Below, piece after piece: positions 1-7,288 of a DNA stretch of 33,918 nucleotides. The position numbers and the translations under genes were made by a program. The stretch comes from Streptomyces tailanensis (GTDB lineage Bacteria; Actinomycetota; Actinomycetes; Streptomycetales; Streptomycetaceae): positions 1-33,918 of the forward strand of contig NZ_VTHJ01000083.1 in the NCBI RefSeq assembly GCF_008386495.1. The letters run 5' to 3'. Each line of letters begins with the position of its first letter. Within the stretch, counting starts at the first letter, position 1. The notes below the pieces were generated by a model. That model ran no database searches. It saw only the letters and a list, made by a program, of their open reading frames with translations, and was not told the origin of the DNA.

Positions 1-394
1 CCGGGACCGCGATCACGCCGGGATCAGTGAGGAGTACGTTCCGTACAGTGACACGGTTCACCGCATCCGGAAGGAGCCGGCGCCGAATTCGGGCCGGGCG
101 AGCCTCGGGGGTTCGCATGGACGGAGTGCGGCCGGGTCTTCAGCCCGCTGAGCTCCCGGCCGGCGACGAATCCGCCGGTTCGCGTGACGGTGCCGGCCGT
201 GCCCACAATGACGCTGGGCAGAGGAAGCGGGGTACGCGTTGCGTTCCTGTGGTCCCTTCCAAGCGCCGGGACCGCTCTCTTCCTGGCCGCCTGGAGAAGG
301 GAGTGTCCGCATGTGCGCGAGTCGGGTCCCGGACCTCCGGTGTCCCCGTCCCCCTCACCGGCCGGTACGCCGCCGGGGTGGCATCCCCGTGAAA
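1..394. other. no convincing gene in the left edge
   Basis: I see nothing convincing here. Open frames exist on both strands, but none has a ribosome binding site at a plausible start, a recognisable domain, or residue composition like a real protein. They look like GC-driven frames. The only clear structure is the hairpin that follows, which serves the gene on the minus strand. Confidence 0.5.
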
Positions 395-426
395 GGTCCG
401 GGCGAGGCATTGGCCTCACCCGGACC
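395..426 (-). terminator. hairpin terminator of the small minus-strand gene
   Basis: Arms 395-402 and 419-426 (GGTCCGGG / CCCGGACC) and inner arms 404-408 and 413-417 (GAGGC / GCCTC) pair around the loop ATTG, with a single mismatch between the two stem blocks. It lies 29 nt past the stop at 455. There is no U tract, which is usual for Streptomyces terminators. Confidence 0.75.
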
Positions 427-454
427 CGGACCCGACCCGTCCCGGGGCGTGGTG

Positions 455-688
455 TCAGCGGCTCAGGCGTCGACTCAGGAGTTGTTTGCCCAGCTCGGCG
501 CCCTTGCGGCTGTCTGCCTGAGCCTTGCGGAACAGGTCCGCCACCTCGGGGTCCTTCGCCCGCTCCGCGTCCTGGATGTAGGTCTCGAGACGCAGCGCGT
601 TCTCCAGGCAGGCCTCGACGTACCAGATCAGGTCGTAGTCCTTGTCCGGGGTGCCGGTCACGTGGCCGGTCTCCGTGGTGCTGGTCAC
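455..688 (-). CDS. small conserved hypothetical protein (77 aa)
   Basis: An acidic-basic helical protein with a core of the type DYDLIWYVEACLENALRLE followed by KDPEVADLFRKAQADSRKGAE. It has no signal peptide or membrane segment. The GTG at 688 is chosen because GGAGGAG sits 6-7 nt upstream; an ATG at 703 overlaps that ribosome site and would add five residues. The gene diverges from the YbdK-type ligase at 865 and ends before a strong hairpin. A sigma-B-like promoter can be drawn at 756-780. I do not recognise a function. Related short proteins seem common in Streptomyces (recollection), and the helical, charged sequence could suit a small dimeric stress protein (inference). Confidence 0.75.
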   Translation of the reverse strand: MTSTTETGHVTGTPDKDYDLIWYVEACLENALRLETYIQDAERAKDPEVADLFRKAQADSRKGAELGKQLLSRRLSR

Positions 689-755
689 GTTCTTCTCCTC
701 CATGGTGGGGGCAGGGGCCGTGTCTGCCCGGCACGGCTCCCGGGGCGCCGCACGG

Positions 756-780
756 GTACCCGGACCGTGGCCGCGTACAC
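756..780 (-). promoter_or_regulatory. possible sigma-B-type promoter
   Basis: Read on the minus strand, GTGT (777-780) is followed after 15 bp by GGGTAC (756-761). This fits the Streptomyces sigma-B pattern GNNT-N14-16-GGGTAC/T and would give a leader of about 60 nt for the 77-aa gene. GNNT is a loose match and GGGTACCC is palindromic, so the opposite direction is also possible. Confidence 0.3.
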
Positions 781-864
781 GGCGACCTCGGCATACGGCG
801 AGGTGTCCCGGCGTCGTCCGAGGGCACACGGCTTTCACCACCTAGCGCAGAAGGGCCACATGAC

Positions 865-1953
865 GTGCGTACGGTCGGAGTGGAAGAGGAACTCCTCCTG
901 GTCGATCCCGGGACCGGCGAGCCCCAGGCGCGGGCCGCGGCGGTGCTCGCGCGCGCTGCGCAGGAGGGCGCGGGACAGGACGTGTTCGCGAAGGAGCTCC
1001 ACGACGAGCAGGTCGAGTTCGCCACGCATCCGCAGTCGAAGATGGCGGACCTGGGGGCCGAGATCATCCGCTGCCGCAAGGACGCGGCGCGGCATGCCGA
1101 GGGGCTCGGCGGGGCGGTGGTGGCCCTGGCCACGTCGCCGCTGCCCGTGAAACCGACGATCACCATGAACAGCAGGTATCTCTGGATGGCGAGGGAGTTC
1201 GGCCTGGCCACACAGGTGCGGCTCGTCTGCGGTTGCCATGTCCATGTCTCCGTGGAGTCCGAGGACGAGGGTGTCGCCGTTCTGGACCGTATACGGCCGT
1301 GGCTGTCCGTCCTGACGGCACTGAGTGCGAATTCGCCGTTCTGGCAGGGCCGGGACACCCAGTACGCCAGTTACCGCAGCCAGGTGTGGGACCTGTGGCC
1401 GATGGCGGGCCCCGCGGAGATCTTCGGCTCGGCCGAGCGGTACCACCAGTGCGTCGCGGACCTCATGGCCACGGAGGTCGTGCGCGACAAGGGCATGGTG
1501 TACTTCGACGCGCGGCTGTCCCAGCGGTATCCGACCGTCGAGATCCGGGTCGCGGACGTGTGTCTGCATCCCGACACCGCGGTCCTGGTCGCGGCCATCT
1601 CCCGGGGGCTCGTCGACACGGCGGCGCGGGAGTGGCGGGCGAGCCGGGAGCCGTTCGGGCACACCGCGGGACTGCTCCGGCTGGCGACGTGGCGGGCCGC
1701 CCGGTCCGGCCTCTCGGAGAACCTCCTGGACCCTCCGACGATGCGGCCCAGGCCCGCCGTCGACGTGGTCCGCGCCCTGCTCGACCATGTCGGGGACGCG
1801 CTCGACGACAACGGTGACCTCGACCGGGCCCACGAGGCCGTCGCCGCGCTCATGCGGCGCGGCAACGGGGCGCGGATCCAGCGGGAGGTGATGGAGCGGA
1901 CGGGAAGCCTGCGCGAGGTGGTCGTCGCCTGCGTACGGCATACGCAGGCGTGA
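865..1953 (+). CDS. carboxylate-amine ligase, YbdK / GCS2 family
   Basis: The 362-aa protein opens with the family signature MRTVGVEEELLLVDPGTGEP and later has CGCHVHVSVES and RLSQRYPTVEIRVADVC, typical of the glutamate-cysteine ligase GCS2 superfamily (usually about 370 aa). E. coli YbdK is a weak glutamate-cysteine ligase; actinomycetes use mycothiol and often carry several paralogues, so the physiological substrate is uncertain. The frame is open far upstream to 184, but homology begins at the GTG at 865, which has AAGGG about 9 nt upstream. Probably cytosolic. It diverges from the small gene at 688. Confidence 0.9.
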   Translation: MRTVGVEEELLLVDPGTGEPQARAAAVLARAAQEGAGQDVFAKELHDEQVEFATHPQSKMADLGAEIIRCRKDAARHAEGLGGAVVALATSPLPVKPTITMNSRYLWMAREFGLATQVRLVCGCHVHVSVESEDEGVAVLDRIRPWLSVLTALSANSPFWQGRDTQYASYRSQVWDLWPMAGPAEIFGSAERYHQCVADLMATEVVRDKGMVYFDARLSQRYPTVEIRVADVCLHPDTAVLVAAISRGLVDTAAREWRASREPFGHTAGLLRLATWRAARSGLSENLLDPPTMRPRPAVDVVRALLDHVGDALDDNGDLDRAHEAVAALMRRGNGARIQREVMERTGSLREVVVACVRHTQA

Positions 1954-2007
1954 GGTGTCCGTGGCGGGCACCACCCCTTCGTGCGCGTGCCGCGGGCCCC
2001 GTCTGCG

Positions 2008-2038
2008 GCCGCACAGTTCCCTCGCCGCACAGTTCCCT
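2008..2038. repeat. 15-bp direct repeat, two copies
   Basis: GCCGCACAGTTCCCT occurs at 2008-2022 and again at 2024-2038 (16-bp period), in the 186-bp gap before the HATPase gene. It could be a regulator site or a slippage duplication. Confidence 0.6.
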
Positions 2039-2139
2039 GGCCTCTCGAACGCGTAGCCGCTCCTTTCCTGGGAAACACGAGCGTCGGAGGGGTACGCGAC
2101 ATCGCGTCCGCCTCGTAGGAGCTGAGCGGGAAAGACGAG

Positions 2140-2574
2140 ATGGCGAGAGAGCCGCGCAGGGACGACAGGCCGCCTGCCGAGGAGGTCCGGAGCCGGCACG
2201 CCGACTTCGAGGGAGAACTCGGCGACGTGACGAGCGCCCGCGCGGTCGCGGAGGAGTTCCTGAGCGCGCTCGCACACACCTCGCCGCCGGCGGACGTGGA
2301 GCACTGGGACGACATCCTGCTGGTGGTGACGGAGCTGGCCGCGAACGCGGTGCAGTACGCCCCCGGTCCCTTCGGACTGACCATGCGGCGCACCCATGAC
2401 GGTGTGCACGCGATGCTGCGGGACACCAGCACCACGTCGCCGACGCCGCGCCCCTTCCACGCCGGCAAGGGGGGCGGCGGCATCGGCTGGTACCTGATCG
2501 AGACCCTGTGCGACGAGGTGAGCGTGGTGCCGCACGACCAGGGCAAGGACATCCATGTGTTCCTGCCCTGGTGA
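2140..2574 (+). CDS. HATPase-domain regulator (anti-sigma/SpoIIAB-like)
   Basis: A 144-aa GHKL-fold protein. The N-box is LLVVTELAANAVQYAP (around residues 62-77), and the C-terminal half has a Gly-rich loop KGGGGIGWYLIE. Such short HATPase proteins (RsbW/SpoIIAB-like) are abundant in Streptomyces and bind ATP to phosphorylate or sequester anti-anti-sigma or sigma partners. The partner here is unknown, since no STAS or sigma gene is adjacent. ATG at 2140 follows GGGAAAG. The gene stands alone, 186 bp after the ligase and convergent with the methyltransferase at 2593. Confidence 0.85.
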   Translation: MAREPRRDDRPPAEEVRSRHADFEGELGDVTSARAVAEEFLSALAHTSPPADVEHWDDILLVVTELAANAVQYAPGPFGLTMRRTHDGVHAMLRDTSTTSPTPRPFHAGKGGGGIGWYLIETLCDEVSVVPHDQGKDIHVFLPW

Positions 2575-2592
2575 CGCGGCGTCCAACGTGCG

Positions 2593-3402
2593 CTACGGCT
2601 TGTAGGCCACTCCCCCGTACACGTCCGTCGGCTCCGGAGTCGTCCCCGGCTCGGGGCGCCACAGGGGGCAGGAGACGATGCCGGGCTCCAGGAGTTCCAG
2701 CCCCTCGTAGTACGCGGCGATCTGGCGGGGGCTGCGCAGTACGTAGGGGACGGCGCCGGTGTCGTCGTAGCCCTCCTGGGCGCGCTTGAGTTCGGCGTCG
2801 GTGTCGGTGCTGTCGTAGTGCACGAAGTAGCTGCCCGAGGGCAGTGCCGCCTGGAGGCGGCGGACGATGTCCTTCGCCTCCTCGTAGTCCTGGATGTGGC
2901 CGAGGATGCCCATCAGCATGAGGGCCACCGGCTTGTCGAAGTCGAGGATCTTGCCTGCCGCTTCGAGGATGGCCCTGGGGTCGTGCAGGTCGGCGTCGAC
3001 GTAGTCGGTGGTGCCTTCGGGGGTGCTGGTGAGCAGGGCCTGGGCGTGGCGCAGGACCAGGGGGTCGTTGTCGACGTAGACGATGCGGGACTCGGGGGCG
3101 ACCTTCTGGGCGACCTGGTGGGTGTTGTCGTACGTCGGCAGGCCGGTGCCGATGTCCAGGAACTGGCGGATCCCGAGCTCACGGGCCACGAAGGTGACCG
3201 TGCGGATGAGGTAGACGCGGGAGGCGCGGGCCATCGTCTCGATGTTGGGGGCGATCTCCCGGTAGGCGTCGCCGGCGACCCGGTCGACCTCGTAGTTGTC
3301 CTTGCCGCCCATCCAGTAGTTCCAGATACGGGCCGAGTGCGGCACCGTGGTGTCGATCTTCGACAGGGCTTCCTGGTCGGGAGTGGGGTGGCCGTCTGCC
3401 AT
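2593..3402 (-). CDS. S-adenosyl methyltransferase, DUF574 (Methyltransf_19) family
   Basis: A 269-aa protein of the actinobacterial PF04672 family. It opens with the KIDTTVPHSARIWNYWMGGKDN hallmark (split as KIDTTVPHSARIW and NYWMGGKDNYEVD), followed by FLDIGTGLPTYDN as the SAM-binding loop and IVYVDNDPLVLRHAQALL as the acidic loop. The family has no well-defined substrate; several members sit beside secondary-metabolite or regulatory genes. GGAGA precedes the ATG at 3402. It lies 34 bp behind the P-loop-like gene on the same strand and may be co-transcribed with it. Confidence 0.92.
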   Translation of the reverse strand: MADGHPTPDQEALSKIDTTVPHSARIWNYWMGGKDNYEVDRVAGDAYREIAPNIETMARASRVYLIRTVTFVARELGIRQFLDIGTGLPTYDNTHQVAQKVAPESRIVYVDNDPLVLRHAQALLTSTPEGTTDYVDADLHDPRAILEAAGKILDFDKPVALMLMGILGHIQDYEEAKDIVRRLQAALPSGSYFVHYDSTDTDAELKRAQEGYDDTGAVPYVLRSPRQIAAYYEGLELLEPGIVSCPLWRPEPGTTPEPTDVYGGVAYKP

Positions 3403-3436
3403 GGGAAATCTCCTGCCTCACAACGCGTCGTCTTCG

Positions 3437-3985
3437 CTAACCTACCGTCAACTGCCTTGTTTTTCGCCAAAGTTGCGACGGACGAGAAGCCAGGGCACGA
3501 ATGGGGCGGCCCTGCTCGCCGACGCCGACTGTCACGACCGGCACATGCTGGGCGAGGGTGTGGAACGCCCGGGCATAGGCGAGGGCGGCCTCCATGGCCT
3601 CCGTACCCTGCCCACACGCCGGCTCCGGGCTCTGCTCGTACGCGGCGCGGTCGGCCCTGGAGGTCAGGTGGAGCATGGCGCCGTCGCGTTCGGCCACCGC
3701 GTCGGCGAAGTCCAGGGCCTCGTTCCAGGTCACCCGGGAGCGGCCGCGGCGCAGCGGGCCGTAGACGAGTTCCGCGATCAGTCCGCTGTCGACGGCCAAC
3801 CTGCCCGGCCCGGCGAGGAGTTCGCGGTAGGGCAGGGCCGGGTCGAGGTGATGGAGGTCGGGCGGCATGTGCCGGACCTGGAAGCCCAGGTGGGTCAGTT
3901 CGGCGATGAGGTGGGCCCGGCCGAGCCCTTCGCGCCCCTCGATGATCAGCGTCCGGTATGGAGTGAGTGTCGGTGGCGGGGTCAT
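3437..3985 (-). CDS. P-loop kinase-like protein with degenerate Walker A
   Basis: A 182-aa protein beginning MTPPPTLTPYRTLIIEGREG, which has the layout of a thymidylate-kinase-like P-loop NTPase (beta strand, then GREGLGRAH). The expected GxxGxGK[T/S] Lys and Thr/Ser are Arg and Ala. The rest is helical with conserved-looking aromatic and acidic patches but no other motif I can name. The ATG at 3985 is preferred over the upstream open frame because it is preceded by a purine-rich GAGGGGCGGGG and homology-like sequence starts there. It is the first gene before the methyltransferase. It could be a non-catalytic relic of a nucleotide kinase (inference). Confidence 0.7.
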   Translation of the reverse strand: MTPPPTLTPYRTLIIEGREGLGRAHLIAELTHLGFQVRHMPPDLHHLDPALPYRELLAGPGRLAVDSGLIAELVYGPLRRGRSRVTWNEALDFADAVAERDGAMLHLTSRADRAAYEQSPEPACGQGTEAMEAALAYARAFHTLAQHVPVVTVGVGEQGRPIRALASRPSQLWRKTRQLTVG

Positions 3986-4186
3986 CCCCGCCCCTCGGGA
4001 GCGGCCCGGCCGGGGACACGACGCGGCGTACGCATGCCGCTCCCTTCGCGTGGTGCGCGGCTGATTCCAACTCACTCAGTGTGTGCGGGGGTTGGGGGTA
4101 ACGGGAGCCCGTGCGGGGGCTGTCTGGTTGTGAAGGCGTAGTGATTCGCCGGGACCCGCCGGGCGTCCGCAAAAGCATCCCGCCAA

Positions 4187-4263
4187 ACGCCCATCAGACG
4201 CTCGCCTGACCTGTCCGACGTCCATCAGACGCCACCAACACACACCTGACGCCCGTCAGACGC
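4187..4263. repeat. three 15-bp repeats at exact 31-bp spacing
   Basis: The motif ACGYCCRTCAGACGC occurs at 4187-4201, 4218-4232 and 4249-4263. Start-to-start distance is exactly 31 bp both times, about three DNA turns, so all copies face the same side. The array sits just past the DUF397 stop (4265) and about 200-280 bp upstream of the P-loop gene start at 3985. It is probably an operator array for that operon, or a transcript-end element. Confidence 0.75.
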
Positions 4264-4264
4264 G

Positions 4265-4510
4265 TCAAGCGATGAGGAAGTCCGCCTGGCCGGCCTTCGC
4301 GCCCTCCAGGAACGCCACCATCTCCTCCCGTGAGTAGACGAGGGCGGGGCCGTCCGGATCGGTGGACTGGCGGAAGGCGACGCTGCCGTCGGGCAGGCGC
4401 TTGGCCTCGACGCAGGAACCGCCGTTGGTGCCGCTCCAGGGCTTGTGCCAGCCCTCGGGGCCGAGATCGGGAGCGGGAATGCCGCTACGGATGGGGCCGT
4501 TGGGTGCCAT
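4265..4510 (-). CDS. DUF397 domain protein
   Basis: An 81-aa protein with the DUF397 core: W-x-K-x-W-SGTNGGSCVEAKR (around residues 21-38), then VAFRQSTDPDGPALVYSREE and a C-terminal FLEGAKAGQADF. DUF397 proteins are small partners of XRE regulators in Streptomyces, as in the WhiJ-like and AbaA-like loci; several modulate development or antibiotic production. The ATG at 4510 lies 3 nt after the stop of the XRE gene, with GGAG upstream inside its last codons, so the two are translationally coupled. Confidence 0.93.
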   Translation of the reverse strand: MAPNGPIRSGIPAPDLGPEGWHKPWSGTNGGSCVEAKRLPDGSVAFRQSTDPDGPALVYSREEMVAFLEGAKAGQADFLIA

Positions 4511-4513
4511 GGT

Positions 4514-5389
4514 TCACAACTCCTTGCGTAGTTCCGCCAGGATTTCCCTGGTTCGGGCCACCGGTTCCGCCTGCACGGACATCCGGTCGAGCACCTCCAG
4601 GTAGGTGACGACGTCGGCGGGCTGGTCGACGTACTGGGCGCCCGCGAGGCCCTCGGTGTAGACGATGTCGGGGAGTTCGGAGAAGCCGAAGCGGAAGTAG
4701 TGGAAGGGGCCGTACGCGCCGGGGTGCGGTCCGGCCGCGAAGCGCATGATCTGGATCCTGACCTTGGGCCGTTCCGTGGCCTCGGCGAGCCGGTCGATCT
4801 GGGCGCGCATCACGGCGGGGCCGCCGACCGCCCGGCGCAGCACGGTCTCGTCGAGGATGGCCCAGACGGCGGGCGCCTCGGGTTTGACCAGCGGGTCCTG
4901 ACGTCTGAGGCGCAGCGTGACGTGGCGCTCGACTTCCTCGGGGCTCGCGTTGGGGAAGCCGACGCGGATGAGGGCGGCGGCGTAGTCGTGGGTCTGCAAC
5001 AGGCCGGGGACGTACTGGGGTTCGTAGAGGCGGATGACGGCGGCTTCGCTCTCCAGGCTCACGTACGCGCTGAACCACTCGGGCAGCACGTCGCGGAACT
5101 TGTGCCACCAGCCCGGCTGATTGGCCTCCCGGGCGAGGGAGAGAAAGTCCTCGATCTCGGTGCCGGAGACTCCGTAGGTGCGCAGCAACTCCTTGACGTA
5201 GGGGATACGGAGGCCGACCTCGGCCTTCTCCATACGACGGACCGTCAGAGCGGTGACCTCGATGGCACGGGCGGCGTCGTCGAAGGACACTCCGGCCTGC
5301 TCCCGCAGCTGCCGAAGCCGTTTGCCGAGAACCATGCGCAGGACAGTGGGCGCCGCGGGGGCGCTCCCTCCGACGCGGGTCTCACTCAC
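4514..5389 (-). CDS. XRE-family regulator with DUF5753 C-terminal domain
   Basis: A 291-aa protein. After a short Ala/Pro-rich lead it has a Cro/C1-type HTH (about residues 20-75, LGKRLRQLREQAGVSFDDAA, then VRRMEKAEVGLR). A DUF5753 domain follows, with YEPQYVPGLLQTHDYAAALI and a C-terminal YLEVLDRMSVQA. Such WhiJ-like proteins bind DNA and are modulated by the DUF397 partner encoded next. The GTG at 5389 is preferred: GGAGG lies 6 nt upstream, whereas the TTG at 5395 abuts it. A perfect dyad at 5468-5484 is a likely autoregulatory site (inference). Confidence 0.93.
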   Translation of the reverse strand: MSETRVGGSAPAAPTVLRMVLGKRLRQLREQAGVSFDDAARAIEVTALTVRRMEKAEVGLRIPYVKELLRTYGVSGTEIEDFLSLAREANQPGWWHKFRDVLPEWFSAYVSLESEAAVIRLYEPQYVPGLLQTHDYAAALIRVGFPNASPEEVERHVTLRLRRQDPLVKPEAPAVWAILDETVLRRAVGGPAVMRAQIDRLAEATERPKVRIQIMRFAAGPHPGAYGPFHYFRFGFSELPDIVYTEGLAGAQYVDQPADVVTYLEVLDRMSVQAEPVARTREILAELRKEL

Positions 5390-5467
5390 GCGCAACCTCC
5401 CGGGGCGGGATTCACAGCGTGCAGTGTGCCACGCGATCCATTGACACGGACAGTTCCATGCACTTCA

Positions 5468-5484
5468 TTCTGAAATTATCAGAA
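5468..5484. promoter_or_regulatory. dyad operator TTCTGA-N5-TCAGAA
   Basis: TTCTGA (5468-5473), AATTA, TCAGAA (5479-5484) form a perfect 6-bp inverted repeat in an AT-rich island 79 bp upstream of the XRE gene and about 155 bp upstream of the NsdA-like gene. Fifteen of its bases recur in reverse orientation at 22576-22590. Confidence 0.6.
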
Positions 5485-5638
5485 CGCAGGTTGCGGGCCG
5501 AGTTGTTCGGCCACCATAGTGATCGAGTGACCTGCCGCACATTGCGGTCAGCGTCCCTCGAACTCCTCCGGCCCGCCCAGGAGTTGGCGCCATGGCGGGC
5601 ACGGGTCAAGACGCGCGCCGACACGATGCGACACCTGG

Positions 5639-7051
5639 ATGGCCGCCGTGACGAACGGATTACCGAGGAACCCGGTCAAGGGAACCGGCGGGCCCAACAA
5701 GCCCCTGGCGGCCGCCCTGAAGGAGGCCGGCTGCTCGTACGCGTCCCTCGCCCTCAGGGTCAATGAGCTGGGCCGCTGCCAGGGCTTGGAGACCAACTAC
5801 GACAAGGCGTCGGTCACCCGCTGGCTCCAGGGCCAGCAACCGCGCGGCAGCACACCGGAGTTGATCGCGGCCGTGCTCGGTGAGCGGCTGGGCCGCGCGC
5901 TGACGCCGGCGGATCTGGGCTTCCCCCTCGATCGCGGACGACCGGTGACGGGGCGGGCGTTGCAGTACGGGGAGAACGTGGCAGAGACACTGCATACCTT
6001 GGCCGAGCTGGGTTCCACCGACATCTCCCGGCGTAGTCTGCTCGGCTCGGTGCCGTTCGTGCCGGGTGCGCTGACGAACCCTCAGCGGGCTTGGTTGCTC
6101 TGGCTGGTGGAAGAGCGCGACACGGATCGTCTGACGTCCGTTTCGGGTGCCGGGCCGGTGGAGCAGGTCCACGCGATGATCCGCATGTTCGACGAGATGG
6201 ACAACCACTACGGCGGCGGTGGGGTGCGCACGAGCATCGTGCAGTACCTGACCACCCAGGTCATCCCCCTGCTGCAACAGCGTGGCACGCCCGTGAACCA
6301 GCGGCGGGAACTGTTCGCCGCCGCGGCCCGGCTGGCCGCCATGGCGGGCTGGAGTTCGTACGACGCCGGGGAGTACGGCCTGGCCCAGCGGTACATGACG
6401 CAGGCGCTCAGGCTCTGCGCGGAGGGCCGCGACCGGGTGCTGGGCGGGCAGATCCTGGCCGGGCTGTCCCATCTGGCGACCAGCCTGGGCCGTCCCGACG
6501 AGGGCGTGGCCCTGGCCCGGGCCGGGGTCGCGACCGCCAAGGACGCGGGCAGCCCGCTCGGCCTGATGCGGCTGCACGCCATGACCGCGCGCGGCCATGC
6601 GGCGCTGGGCCGGCCGCGGGAGACCGCCGAAGCCCTGCGCGCGGCGGAGAAGCAGCTCGACGCCAGCCGCGACGCCGCCCAGGAGTCGCCCTGGGTGCGC
6701 TTCCTGGACCACCACTACCTCCAGGCCGAGTCCGCCGTCTGCTTCCGCGACCTGGGCCTCGCCGCGCAGGCCGAGCACACCGCGGGCGAGTCGGTGCGCG
6801 CCCACGCCGACCGGCGCCGGCGCCAGGCCATCAGCCGATCCGTACTGGCGACGGCCCATCTGCAGCAAAACCGTCTGGACGAGGCCATCGCCACGGCCAG
6901 CGACGCGCTGGAGGCGCTCAGCGGGGTGCACAGCGAACGGTCCATCCAGGCCCTGCGCGACTTCCGCGGGAGACTGGTGTCCCGTCGCCACGAACCCCTC
7001 GTGCAGGACTTCGAGCGGCGGTCGCGGGTGGTGCTGGGGATGGCCGCCTGA
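5639..7051 (+). CDS. NsdA-like TPR regulatory protein
   Basis: A 470-aa protein. Residues 15-90 look like a divergent HTH-type domain (KPLAAALKEAGCSYASLALR, YDKASVTRWLQGQQPRGSTP); the rest is rich in TPR-type helix pairs, for example ELFAAAARLAAMAGWSSYDA and GLAQRYMTQALRLCAEG. This architecture matches the NsdA group, negative regulators of sporulation and antibiotic production in S. coelicolor; true orthology is not established. Start ATG 5639, or GTG 5648 nine bases on; neither has a strong ribosome site. It diverges from the XRE operon and shares the region with the dyad at 5468. Confidence 0.8.
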   Translation: MAAVTNGLPRNPVKGTGGPNKPLAAALKEAGCSYASLALRVNELGRCQGLETNYDKASVTRWLQGQQPRGSTPELIAAVLGERLGRALTPADLGFPLDRGRPVTGRALQYGENVAETLHTLAELGSTDISRRSLLGSVPFVPGALTNPQRAWLLWLVEERDTDRLTSVSGAGPVEQVHAMIRMFDEMDNHYGGGGVRTSIVQYLTTQVIPLLQQRGTPVNQRRELFAAAARLAAMAGWSSYDAGEYGLAQRYMTQALRLCAEGRDRVLGGQILAGLSHLATSLGRPDEGVALARAGVATAKDAGSPLGLMRLHAMTARGHAALGRPRETAEALRAAEKQLDASRDAAQESPWVRFLDHHYLQAESAVCFRDLGLAAQAEHTAGESVRAHADRRRRQAISRSVLATAHLQQNRLDEAIATASDALEALSGVHSERSIQALRDFRGRLVSRRHEPLVQDFERRSRVVLGMAA

Positions 7052-7183
7052 CGATGTCCGTCCGACGTTTCCCGGTCGGCGCCGGCCCGCCCCGGGCGGG
7101 AGATCGCGCGGGGCCACGGACGCCCTCGCGCCACTACCCGCCCGCAACCGCACAACCACTCCACTACCTGGTGTTTCGCGTGT

Positions 7184-7214
7184 CCGGTGCTGTTGTCTTC
7201 GACAACAGCACCGG
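7184..7214 (+). other. perfect 14-bp stem-loop in the leader of the HATPase gene
   Basis: CCGGTGCTGTTGTC (7184-7197), loop TTC, GACAACAGCACCGG (7201-7214), with a weaker outer pairing GTGT/ACAC (7180-7183 and 7223-7226). It lies 133 nt past the NsdA-like stop but only 26 nt before the leader ATG at 7241. It may therefore be a terminator of the upstream gene, an attenuator, or an operator. Confidence 0.85.
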
Positions 7215-7240
7215 CGGACCGCACACCTGGGAGGAACTCG

Positions 7241-7288
7241 ATGACGGCAGTCAGTGACCGAGCCGCGGACGCGGTGGTGCTGCCTTGA
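7241..7288 (+). CDS. 15-codon leader ORF ahead of the HATPase gene
   Basis: ATG at 7241 has an excellent GGAGG 6 nt upstream and encodes MTAVSDRAADAVVLP before TGA at 7286-7288. The stop overlaps the TTG at 7285 that would begin the HATPase gene (TTGA). The downstream gene has no ribosome site of its own, so translation of this peptide probably delivers ribosomes to it. Alternatively, a one-base sequence error or natural frameshift splits a single gene whose real N-terminus is this peptide. The peptide has no recognisable motif. Confidence 0.5.
   Translation: MTAVSDRAADAVVLP

Noticed and set aside
2071..2095. Sigma-B or ECF promoter for the HATPase gene (GGAAAC, GGGTAC)
   Set aside because: Spacer is only 13 bp and the -35 lacks the required T; not convincing.
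835..2586. 583-codon minus-strand open frame
   Set aside because: It is the antisense shadow of the ligase and HATPase genes, with no ribosome site or domain.
4187..4263. Phased repeats as a CRISPR array
   Set aside because: Repeats are only 15 bp with 16-bp spacers, just three copies, and no cas genes are present.
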